Source: an uncultured Pelagibacteraceae bacterium
Lineage (GTDB): Bacteria > Pseudomonadota > Alphaproteobacteria > Pelagibacterales > Pelagibacteraceae
Direction: 5' to 3'
Length of the DNA: 64,000 nucleotides
Assembly: GCA_902594255.1 (NCBI GenBank)
Contig: CACJLN010000005.1
Coordinates: 1-64,000 of the forward strand
Shown here: piece by piece, positions 36,026 through 45,604 of the stretch
Layout: every line of letters starts with the position of its first letter
How positions within the stretch are numbered: the stretch's first letter is position 1
Notes under the pieces: generated by a model
Databases searched by the model: none
What the model was told of the DNA's origin: nothing
The model's input: only the letters and a program-made list of their open reading frames with translations
Position numbers and translations under genes: made by a program

Positions 36026-36375
36026 TATATTATCAATTTTTCTTTCGGGATTAATTCTGCCCACATTTTTTCTAACTCATAAAATTTTCTTTTTTCAGGA
36101 TGAAAAATATGAATTACTATATCAATACCATCTACTAATTTCCATTCGTTACTATCTTTACCCTCAATTTTGGAGTCTTTAATACCATTGTCTTTTAGTT
36201 TATCTAAAACTTGCTCTGACAAAGATTGAATATGTCTAGATGAGGTGCCACTGGCTATTATCATATAATCAGCCATAGAACTTTTATGTTTTAAATCAAT
36301 ACTGACTATATCCAATGCTTTATTGATATCTAAGATTTGTATTATGATTTCTTTGAGCTCTGATATTTTATCCAT
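36025..36375 (-). CDS. rsfS: Ribosomal silencing factor RsfS
   Basis: Binds uL14 and blocks subunit joining when nutrients are short. The ATG at 36373-36375 gives 116 aa (MDKISELKEI). Conserved parts are the D-I-V-S-I-D-L segment (22-28), ADYMIIASGTSSRHIQ (35-50) and the C-terminal YYxLE-like YELEKMWAE. It lies between nadD and ctpA in the usual nadD-rsfS order. Confidence 0.93.
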   Translation of the reverse strand: MDKISELKEIIIQILDINKALDIVSIDLKHKSSMADYMIIASGTSSRHIQSLSEQVLDKLKDNGIKDSKIEGKDSNEWKLVDGIDIVIHIFHPEKRKFYELEKMWAELIPKEKLII

Positions 36376-36392
36376 TAAACACTTAAACTTTA

Positions 36393-36911
36393 TCAAATTT
36401 TTCTTAATTTAGAAGATGAAATATTGACTTTATTAAATTCGATAAATTTAAGATTATTCTTTAACCTTCTAAATGTCATAGAATTTAAAGATTTTTTTTT
36501 ATATCCATGGCGGTCAAAAACTAAAATATTACATTTTTGTAAAATTGATTTCCATTTGTACCATTTATGAAAATTAATTAAATTATCTGCACCCATTATA
36601 AAGTAGATATCATATTTTGGTTTCTTAGTTAGGTAATTAATTAAGTCGAAAGTTTTATTTGATTTAATTCTGTCTTCGTAAAACTGTACCTTAATAGATT
36701 TATTTTTTCCTATTAATTTTTTACAAAATTTAATTCTATCTAAAACTTTTATTTTGCTTTGTTTTTTAAAAGGGTTTTTTTTTGTAATTGCCCATATAAT
36801 TTTTTTAAGTCTAAATCTTTTTACTGCTTCTTTAGATATAGCTAGATGGCCTTTGTGGGCAGGATCAAATGAACCACCTAAAATTCCGATTCTTTTTTTT
36901 TTTGAATTCAA
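36393..36911 (-). CDS. nadD: Nicotinate-nucleotide adenylyltransferase, short C-terminus
   Basis: Adenylates nicotinate mononucleotide for NAD synthesis. GGSFDPAHKGH at 12-22 is the nucleotidyl-transferase signature, and FIMGADNLINFHKW is the family motif. The start is a TTG (36909-36911) preceded by GGAAA; no ATG fits. The protein stops two residues after ISSSKLR (164-170); homologues usually continue 20-30 residues further, so the C-terminal helix is missing. No frameshift that restores it is visible. Located between proA and rsfS. Confidence 0.92.
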   Translation of the reverse strand: MNSKKKRIGILGGSFDPAHKGHLAISKEAVKRFRLKKIIWAITKKNPFKKQSKIKVLDRIKFCKKLIGKNKSIKVQFYEDRIKSNKTFDLINYLTKKPKYDIYFIMGADNLINFHKWYKWKSILQKCNILVFDRHGYKKKSLNSMTFRRLKNNLKFIEFNKVNISSSKLRKI

Positions 36912-36912
36912 A

Positions 36913-38162
36913 TTATTTCCTTATTTGACCTTTACTAGTGACTTGATATTTGTGGGAAATAAGTTGATTAAGTCCAACTGGTCCCCTTGGTGGAAGCGTG
37001 CTAGTTGAGATTCCCACCTCACCACCAAATCCAAACTCACCTCCATCTGCAAATTGCGTTGAAGTATTGTGCATAGCTATTGAGCTTTTTACTTCATTTA
37101 AAAATTTTTTTGCTGATTTTCTGTTTTGAGTAATAATACAATCTGTATGCATGGTTCCGTATTTGTTAATGTGCACTATAGCTTCATCTATATTTTTTAC
37201 TGACTTCACAGATACAACAGGTGATAAATATTCTTTTGACCAATCTTTTATAGAAGCCCTCTGAATTTTTTTATCATAAAGTTTTCTGATCTTATTATCA
37301 CCAATAATTTTACATCCGTTTTCTTCTAAATTTTTTAAAATTTTGTTTCCAAATTTCTTAATTATTTTTTCATGTAAAAGAATTGTCTCAGTTGCTCCAC
37401 ATATTGCGGTGTTTCTCATTTTAGCATTTTGAACTATTTTATTTGCAATTTTTGGATTTGCATTTTTATCTACATAAGAATGACAAATACCTTCCAAATG
37501 ACCAATTGTTGGAACAGATGACAAATTCTGCACTTTTTTAACTAAACCTTTCCCACCTCTTGGAATTATTACATCAATAAATTTACTCATTTTTTGTAGA
37601 AGGAAATCAACAACACTTCTTTTTTTTAGTGTTAAAAACTGAACAAAATTCTCATCTACGTTATTTTTCTTTAGTGATTTTCTAAAGAATTTTGTCAGAA
37701 TAAGATTAGAATAGTATGCTTCAGATCCACCTTTTAAAATTACAGCATTTCCAGACTTAAAACACAATGATGCAACATCTGCTGTAACATTAGGTCTACT
37801 TTCGTATATGACACCAATTACACCAATAGGTATAGATACTTTTGATATCACCAAACCATTAGGTCTTTTCCACTTTTCTAAAACAACATTTGTAGGATCC
37901 TTTAAACTAATAATTTTTTTTATAGAATTGGTTATCGCAATTATTTTTTTATCATTTAATACCAATCTTTGGATTAAATTATCTTTAATACCTTTTTTAT
38001 AGGCATTCTTAACATCTTTTTTATTTTCATTAATTATCAATTTTTTGTTTTTTATGATTAGAAGTCGATAATCTTTCAAAACTTTGTCTTTTTTTTTTGT
38101 ACTTAACCTTTTATTAACTGCTTTTTTTGATTTTTTTCCGATATTAGTTAGTAGCTTTTTCA

Positions 38163-38163
<1 letters not shown>
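36913..38163 (-). CDS. proA: Gamma-glutamyl phosphate reductase
   Basis: Second proline-pathway step: reduces glutamyl-5-phosphate to the semialdehyde. 416 aa, ALDH fold: PIGVIGVIYESRPNVT at 112-127, catalytic Cys255 in NTAICGATET, and the C-terminal ADGGEFGFGGEVGIST. It shares one base with proB (TAATG), so proBA are translated together. Confidence 0.96.
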
Positions 38164-40251
<2,088 letters not shown>

Positions 40252-40269
40252 CTATTTTGAGTTGTAATA

Positions 40270-40524
40270 TTAATTGGGTTTTACTGAAACAAAAGTTCTA
40301 TCGGATTTTGTTTTTTTAAAAACAACTTTACCTTTTATTACTGAAAAAATTGAGTGATCTTTTCCCATACCCACATTTTTTCCTGGAAATATTTTTGTAC
40401 CTCTTTGTCTTACAATTATGTTGCCGGGAATAACGTTTTGACCACCATATTTTTTTACACCAAGTCTTCTGCCGGCACTATCTCTACCATTCCTTGATGA
40501 TCCACCAGCTTTTTTTGTAGCCAT
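40270..40524 (-). CDS. rpmA: 50S ribosomal protein bL27
   Basis: 84-residue bL27 whose N-terminus reaches the peptidyl-transferase centre. [16 protein letters not shown], then [12 protein letters not shown] and [10 protein letters not shown] are nearly invariant. An AGGA sequence precedes the ATG. Second gene of the rplU-rpmA-obgE set. Confidence 0.98.
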   Translation of the reverse strand: MATKKAGGSSRNGRDSAGRRLGVKKYGGQNVIPGNIIVRQRGTKIFPGKNVGMGKDHSIFSVIKGKVVFKKTKSDRTFVSVKPN

Positions 40525-40535
40525 ATTTTATTCCT

Positions 40536-40934
40536 TTATTTCTTCAATTCCTTTTTCGCAGGATCTTTTTTTGTTGGTTTAGAAATTTTCTCAGCTTCAG
40601 ATAAAATTTTACCATCTTTTGAAAAAATTTTATTTATTCTAATCATAGAATATTCTTGTCTGTGACCATTTTTTCTTCTTGAATTTTGTCTTCTTCTTTT
40701 TTTGAAAATAAGTACTGTTCTATTTTTACTATTTTTTATTAAGTTTGCCTCTACTTTGGCACCTTGAATTGTTGGTGAACCTATTTCTATAATTTTATTA
40801 TCACCATATGCTAATATATCATTAAATTCAATTTTAGTGTCAGATTTCGAACCTGGTAACTTTTCAATTTTTAAAATTTCGCCAGACTTCACTTTGTATT
40901 GTTTTCCACCTGTTTGTATAACTGCGTATGACAT
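40536..40934 (-). CDS. rplU: 50S ribosomal protein bL21 with short basic tail
   Basis: 132 aa: core bL21 (SYAVIQTGGKQYKVKSGE at the start; FKKRRRQNSRRKNGHRQEY near 78-96) plus a Lys-rich tail of roughly 28 residues. The ATG at 40932-40934 lies just after a recognisable promoter. First gene of the minus-strand run that continues through rpmA, obgE and proBA. Confidence 0.97.
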   Translation of the reverse strand: MSYAVIQTGGKQYKVKSGEILKIEKLPGSKSDTKIEFNDILAYGDNKIIEIGSPTIQGAKVEANLIKNSKNRTVLIFKKRRRQNSRRKNGHRQEYSMIRINKIFSKDGKILSEAEKISKPTKKDPAKKELKK

Positions 40935-40955
40935 AAATTTGATTTTTTATGTGGC

Positions 40956-40983
40956 AATATAGTCGGGGCATTTCTTTAGTCAA
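40956..40983 (-). promoter_or_regulatory. Promoter of rplU-rpmA-obgE
   Basis: On the minus strand TTGACT (40983-40978) and TATATT (40961-40956) are separated by 16 bp, a good sigma-70 pattern. The expected start lies about 15 bases before the rplU ATG. Seen in the sequence; not tested. Confidence 0.65.
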
Positions 40984-40992
40984 GCTTATTAA

Positions 40993-41712
40993 CTAAAAAT
41001 TATCCTTTAAATCTCTTAATTTTGAAAAACTCTCTAAATCTTTTGCTTTAAGAAATATATTACATTCTAACTCATCAGCTAAGGTACTCGGTATAGTTGG
41101 CAATGCATTTTTAAGTTTTCTATTAATTTCTAGGATTTTATTTTTTAATTTTAAATTACTAGAGTCATTGGCAATACAAAAATTTGAGTTTTGTAAAGTA
41201 TATTCATGGCCACAATATATTTCTGTATCATTTGGTAATGACTTAATTTTTTTAAGTGAATTAAACATCTGTTCATAGGTTCCTTCAAAAATTCTTCCAC
41301 ACCCTAAAGAAAATAGAGTATCACCTGTGAAAATTTTTTTTTCTTTAAAAAAATGAAAAGCGATATGTCCAGATGTATGACCTGGAACATGATAAATTTT
41401 TGCTTCAAAATTATCTTGTTTCCAAATTTGGTTGTCCTCTAGAGATATATCAATCTTGGGTATACGATTTTTATCTCCAATAAATCCAACTACTTCACAA
41501 TTATACTTTTTTTTTAATTCAAGATTTCCACCTACATGATCATAATGATGGTGTGTATTAAGAATAAATTTTAAATTTATTTTTGACTTATCAAGATAAT
41601 TGATTATTGGTGTAGACTCGCCAGGGTCAACAACACAAGCAGTTTGATTTTCATCATCAATAATTAAGTAGCTATAATTATCCTGCAGACATTTAATAAT
41701 TTCAATTTTCAT
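40993..41712 (-). CDS. gloB: Hydroxyacylglutathione hydrolase (glyoxalase II)
   Basis: Metallo-beta-lactamase-fold enzyme that hydrolyses S-lactoylglutathione. The 239 residues include the metal-binding THHHYDHVGG at 53-62, HVPGHTSGHIAFHF (third His site), FTGDTLFSLGCGR and YCGHEYTLQN, the last two diagnostic of glyoxalase II. Starts next to the metW stop, so it is probably co-transcribed with metXW. Confidence 0.94.
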   Translation of the reverse strand: MKIEIIKCLQDNYSYLIIDDENQTACVVDPGESTPIINYLDKSKINLKFILNTHHHYDHVGGNLELKKKYNCEVVGFIGDKNRIPKIDISLEDNQIWKQDNFEAKIYHVPGHTSGHIAFHFFKEKKIFTGDTLFSLGCGRIFEGTYEQMFNSLKKIKSLPNDTEIYCGHEYTLQNSNFCIANDSSNLKLKNKILEINRKLKNALPTIPSTLADELECNIFLKAKDLESFSKLRDLKDNF

Positions 41713-42309
41713 TTATTTTTCTATTAAAAATATCCCAAGTTCTCCAAATAAATTTTTAAAAATAAGATTTAAGTTATTAATATCAGAAACGTTCCCATTA
41801 ATTAACGCTAAAGATTTAAAAATTTTAAAGTTAATAATCTTAGAAAATTTAACAAAATCTTTTATAGTACACATGTGAATGTTTGGTGTGTTATACCAAT
41901 CATGAGGCAAAGAGTTTGTAATTGGCATTGTTCCTTTAAATAATAAATTTAATCTTACTTTCCAATGTCCGAAATTTGGAATAGTTACTATAGCTCTGTT
42001 GCCAACTCGTAAAAGTTCTTTAATTACTATCTCAGGATTTATAAAAGCTTGTAAAGTTTGTCCAAGAACAACATACTCAAAAGAGTCATTTGGAAATTGC
42101 TTTAAATCAAGTTCTGCATTCCCCTCGATAACTGTAAGCCCCTTAGCAATACAAGTTTGTACTTTTTCTTTTGAAATTTCAATTCCCCTGATGTTGACAT
42201 TTTTATTTGTCTTTAAAAATTCCATTAAAGTTCCATCATCACATCCTACGTCAAGAACTTTTGCATTTTTTTCAATTAGATCTGAAATAATTTTATATTC
42301 TGGTTTCAT
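41713..42309 (-). CDS. metW: MetW, methionine biosynthesis accessory protein
   Basis: Class I methyltransferase-fold protein always found with MetX and needed for full homoserine acyltransferase activity in some proteobacteria. The 198 residues have the SAM-type motif VLDVGCDDGTLMEFL near 18-32, VLGQTLQAF and NFGHWKVR, which are typical MetW segments. It overlaps metX as ATGA. Confidence 0.94.
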   Translation of the reverse strand: MKPEYKIISDLIEKNAKVLDVGCDDGTLMEFLKTNKNVNIRGIEISKEKVQTCIAKGLTVIEGNAELDLKQFPNDSFEYVVLGQTLQAFINPEIVIKELLRVGNRAIVTIPNFGHWKVRLNLLFKGTMPITNSLPHDWYNTPNIHMCTIKDFVKFSKIINFKIFKSLALINGNVSDINNLNLIFKNLFGELGIFLIEK

Positions 42310-43430
42310 GAGAGCTTTTCTGCATAAGATTTATCTAAAAAATTTTTAAGAGTTTTTAAGAAATCTGGGACATTAAGCAAAAAAGAATCGTGGCCTTTAT
42401 CAGACTCAATTTCAACAAAACCTACATTTGCGCCAATTGCGTTTAAGGCAATTACAATGTCTTTATTTTCTTGTGTTGGATAAAGCCAATCTGAGGTAAA
42501 AGATATTATGAAAAATTTTGCTTTAGTATCTTTAAAAGCGTCTGATAGATTGCCATTAAATTGTTTTACTAAATCAAAATAATCCATGGCTCTGGTAATA
42601 TATAAATAGCTATTTGCATCGAACCGGTCTACAAATACTGAACCTTGGTATCTAAGGTAGCTTTCAATTTGAAAGTCAGCGTCAAAACCAAATTTTAAAT
42701 CATCTCTTTCTTGAAGTTTTCTGCCAAATTTTTCCTGAAGCCCTTTTTTTGAGAGATAAGTGATATGTGCAGCCATTCTAGCAACCGCTAATCCTTTATC
42801 AGGTGCAACGTTTTTTGAATTATAATTTCCATCTGACCAATTATGATCTGCTGCAATGGCTTGTCTGCCAAGTTCATTAAAAGCAATATTTTGAGCTGAA
42901 TGACTTGAAGTACAAGCAATTGGTATTGCTGTTTTCGTTTTATCAGGATAATTACTAATAAATTGTAGGACTTGCATTCCACCCATTGAACCACCTACAA
43001 TTGAAAAAAGTTTTTTTATTCCAAAAAAATCTAACAAATTAATTTGTGCATTTACCATGTCATTAATTGTGATAACTGGGAAATCTGTCCCATAAATTTT
43101 TTTTGTCTTGGGATTTTCATGGCTAGGCCCAAAAGACCCCATACATCCACCTATTACATTTGCACAGATTACAAAATATTTATCTGTATCTATCGACTTA
43201 CCCGAACCTACTGCGTAAGACCACCAACCATCCTTTTTGGTCACTGGATTTATACCTGTTACAAATTGATCACCAGTTAAAGCATGAAATACCAAAATCG
43301 CATTATCTTTTTCATTATTTAGTGAACCATAAGTTTCATATGCTAACGGAAAATTATTAATAGTCTGACCACAATCTAATTTGAGTGGTTTTTCAACGAT
43401 CAACGTTTTTATATTTTGTTTAATATCCAT
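42306..43430 (-). CDS. metX: Homoserine O-acetyltransferase (MetX family)
   Basis: Alpha/beta-hydrolase acyltransferase that activates homoserine for methionine synthesis. The 374 residues show the nucleophile Ser148 in GGSMGGMQ, FHALTGDQF and the C-terminal KGHDSFLL with the catalytic His. Family members differ in using acetyl- or succinyl-CoA, which I cannot settle by eye. A SAM-II riboswitch lies in its leader, so it should be repressed when SAM is plentiful. Coupled to metW by a 4-bp overlap. Confidence 0.94.
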   Translation of the reverse strand: MDIKQNIKTLIVEKPLKLDCGQTINNFPLAYETYGSLNNEKDNAILVFHALTGDQFVTGINPVTKKDGWWSYAVGSGKSIDTDKYFVICANVIGGCMGSFGPSHENPKTKKIYGTDFPVITINDMVNAQINLLDFFGIKKLFSIVGGSMGGMQVLQFISNYPDKTKTAIPIACTSSHSAQNIAFNELGRQAIAADHNWSDGNYNSKNVAPDKGLAVARMAAHITYLSKKGLQEKFGRKLQERDDLKFGFDADFQIESYLRYQGSVFVDRFDANSYLYITRAMDYFDLVKQFNGNLSDAFKDTKAKFFIISFTSDWLYPTQENKDIVIALNAIGANVGFVEIESDKGHDSFLLNVPDFLKTLKNFLDKSYAEKLS

Positions 43431-43463
43431 AATAAAAGCTGAAAATTGAATTGTGAGAAAAAA

Positions 43464-43517
43464 ACTTTTTTAGCGGTTTTTTTAAAGCGCTCGCAATTCA
43501 GGTAAATCAGCGCGGGT
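43464..43517 (-). ncRNA. SAM-II riboswitch in the metX leader
   Basis: On the minus strand, reading from 43517, the segments CCCGCGCTGATTTA, TTGCGAGCGCT and GCTAAAAAAG match the SAM-II aptamer pattern (GCGCUGAUUUA ... UUGCAAGCGC ... GCUAAAAAGG). P1 is GCGCT (43514-43510) with AGCGC (near 43491-43486). The CTGATTTA stretch and the A-rich 3' strand form the pseudoknot and triplex that bind SAM. Known SAM-II elements precede metA/metX in alphaproteobacteria, including SAR11. It ends 33 bases before the metX ATG. Confidence 0.87.
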
Positions 43518-43519
43518 TT

Positions 43520-43548
43520 TTTGTACAAGAACTTAATTAGTATGTCAA
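43520..43548 (-). promoter_or_regulatory. Promoter of the metX-metW-gloB unit
   Basis: On the minus strand TTGACA (43548-43543), 17 bp, then TACAAA (43525-43520). The -35 is consensus and the -10 matches at four of six positions. The predicted start (about 43513) coincides with the 5' edge of the SAM-II aptamer, so the transcript would begin almost at P1. Confidence 0.62.
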
Positions 43549-43622
43549 TTTTAAAAAAATATTTTAACTAATACTATGTAAAAAATTGTTATTTTATTTA
43601 TAAAGGGGCTTAAATTTAAAAC

Positions 43623-44708
43623 ATGACAATTATAAAATTTAAAAAATTCAATATTGAAGCTTATGAGCCTGGTAAATCAAGTATCAGAAATTTTAAAGAA
43701 ATTATAAAACTTTCTGCTAATGAGTCTGCACTTGGTGTGAGTGCTAGAGTAAAAAAGATTCTATCACCAAAAAACCTAAAACTATTTAGGTACCCAGATG
43801 GTAAGTCTGACATATTAAGGAATCAAATTTCCAAAAAATTTAATTGTGATAAAGAAAAAATTATTTGTGGAGCAGGTTCTGATGAAGTAATTCAAATGCT
43901 ATGTCAGCTTATTTTAAACCCTAAAGATGAGGTAATTGTTCCAAAATTTAGTTTTTTGATGTACAGAATTTATGCAAAAATAGTCGGTGCCAATGTTATT
44001 TTTTCAAAAGAAAAAAACTTCAAAGTTTCTGTTCCAGAAATAATTAAAAAAGTTACTAAAAAAACAAAAATTGTTTTTTTAGCTAATCCAAATAATCCAA
44101 CTGGCACTTATTTATCAAAGTTAGAATTAATTGAATTAAGAAAAAAACTAAGAAAAAATATTTTATTAGTCATTGATGATGCGTATGCTGAATATATGAA
44201 AAATAAAGATTATAAATCCGGCTTAGATTTATTTAAAAACAAACAAAATGTTTTTATATTAAGGACGTTTTCAAAAATTTATGGGTTATCATCTTTAAGA
44301 ATAGGTTGGGGTTACGGATCAAAAAAAATTATTAAAGCTTTAAATGACATAAAGCCTCCTTTTAATGTCAATGAGGTTGCTCAAAAAGCTGCTGTAGAGT
44401 CACTTAAAGACAATAAATTTATATCTCGATCAGTTAATCATAATTTTTTTTATGCAACAAAACTAAAACATTTTTTAAATAAATACAAAATTAGCTCTAA
44501 TAAAGTCTCTGCTAATTTTTTGTTATTGAATTTTGATAAATGTAAAATTAATGCTAAATATTTTTATGAAAAATTAAAAGACACTGGAATAATATTAAGA
44601 TCTACAGAGAATAGCTATAAGATAAAAAATATGTTGAGATTAACTGTTGGTTCAAAAAAAGAAAATTTAAAATTCATGAAAACAACTGAAAGTATATTTA
44701 AGAAATGA
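43623..44708 (+). CDS. hisC: Histidinol-phosphate / aromatic aminotransferase
   Basis: Fold-type I PLP aminotransferase, 361 aa. The cofactor Lys218 lies in RTFSKIYGLSSLRIGWG (214-230), NPNNPTGTY is at 155-163 and the C-terminal RLTVGSKKEN carries the carboxylate-binding Arg. The HisC family accepts histidinol-phosphate and often phenylpyruvate. Overlap with tyrA (ATGA) suggests a role in tyrosine/phenylalanine synthesis as well, or instead; this is inference. The upstream gap is shared with the metX promoter. Confidence 0.9.
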   Translation: MTIIKFKKFNIEAYEPGKSSIRNFKEIIKLSANESALGVSARVKKILSPKNLKLFRYPDGKSDILRNQISKKFNCDKEKIICGAGSDEVIQMLCQLILNPKDEVIVPKFSFLMYRIYAKIVGANVIFSKEKNFKVSVPEIIKKVTKKTKIVFLANPNNPTGTYLSKLELIELRKKLRKNILLVIDDAYAEYMKNKDYKSGLDLFKNKQNVFILRTFSKIYGLSSLRIGWGYGSKKIIKALNDIKPPFNVNEVAQKAAVESLKDNKFISRSVNHNFFYATKLKHFLNKYKISSNKVSANFLLLNFDKCKINAKYFYEKLKDTGIILRSTENSYKIKNMLRLTVGSKKENLKFMKTTESIFKK

Positions 44709-45604
44709 AAAAGATATTTATTATAGGCTGTGGTCTGTTAGGCTCTTCTTTGGTTAGAAGAATTGCAAAAAAAAAATTAGCAAAAAAAATTTCTATTTAT
44801 GAAAAATCTAAATCAAATATTATTAAAATTAAAAAATTAAAATTACCGGTTAAATTTGCTAAAACACTAAAAGATGGTGTATCAAACTCAGATTTAATAA
44901 TTTTTTGCACTCCTATGAGTGAATATAAAAAACTTATTTTAAAAATTAATAACTTCATATCACCAAACACAATTATAACTGATATTGGTTCTGCAAAAAT
45001 GAATTCATCAAAAATAATTAAGAAATTTTTAAAGAATGGAATTAATTGGATTCAAAGTCATCCTATAGCAGGATCTGAAGTGAGTGGACCAGAACATGGC
45101 AAAGAGAATATGTTTGTTGATAAATGGTGTGTTTTGATTAAAGACAAAAAAACAAATCCTAAACATCTAAGATTTTTAAACTCTTTTTGGAGAAAAGTTG
45201 GCTCAAAAACTGTTTTAATGAGTTCTGAAAAACATGATCAGATTTTTTCAATTACAAGCCATTTACCTCATTTGATAGCTTATAATCTAGTTAAATCTGC
45301 AAAAGATTATGAAAAAAAAATAAAATTAGATCTTATCAAATATAGCGCTGGGGGTTTAAGAGATTTTTCAAGAATCGCAGCATCTAATGAAATTATGTGG
45401 AGAGATATTTTTTTTGATAATAGTTATAATATATCAAAAACAATCGATATTTTTGTAAAGAATCTAAAAGATTTTAAAAAGGATATTCAATTAAAAAAAA
45501 ATAAATCAATTATCAATAAACTCATTAAAGCAAAAAAAGTTAGATCCCAAATAATAAAATTAAAACAAGATATTAATAAACCTGATTTTGGTCGGTCTAA
45601 TTAG
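44705..45604 (+). CDS. tyrA: Prephenate/arogenate dehydrogenase
   Basis: Oxidative decarboxylation of prephenate or arogenate to the tyrosine precursor. The 299 residues begin with the NAD(P) motif GCGLLGSSL (8-16) and carry TDIGSAKMNS and HPIAGSEVSGPEHG, the conserved substrate-site segments, then ITSHLPHLIAY. No ACT domain is seen. It overlaps hisC by 4 bp and converges on the sulfotransferase gene, with stops overlapping by 8 bp. Confidence 0.93.
   Translation: MKKIFIIGCGLLGSSLVRRIAKKKLAKKISIYEKSKSNIIKIKKLKLPVKFAKTLKDGVSNSDLIIFCTPMSEYKKLILKINNFISPNTIITDIGSAKMNSSKIIKKFLKNGINWIQSHPIAGSEVSGPEHGKENMFVDKWCVLIKDKKTNPKHLRFLNSFWRKVGSKTVLMSSEKHDQIFSITSHLPHLIAYNLVKSAKDYEKKIKLDLIKYSAGGLRDFSRIAASNEIMWRDIFFDNSYNISKTIDIFVKNLKDFKKDIQLKKNKSIINKLIKAKKVRSQIIKLKQDINKPDFGRSN

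Noticed and set aside
36373-36395. Frameshift removing the end of nadD
   Set aside because: No other frame restores a NadD-like C-terminus, and the rsfS start follows normally, so a short protein is the simpler reading.
43464-43517. SAM-V rather than SAM-II riboswitch
   Set aside because: The two folds are related, but the order GCGCTGATTTA, TTGCGAGCGC, GCTAAAAAAG and the position before metX match SAM-II better. A covariance search could settle it.
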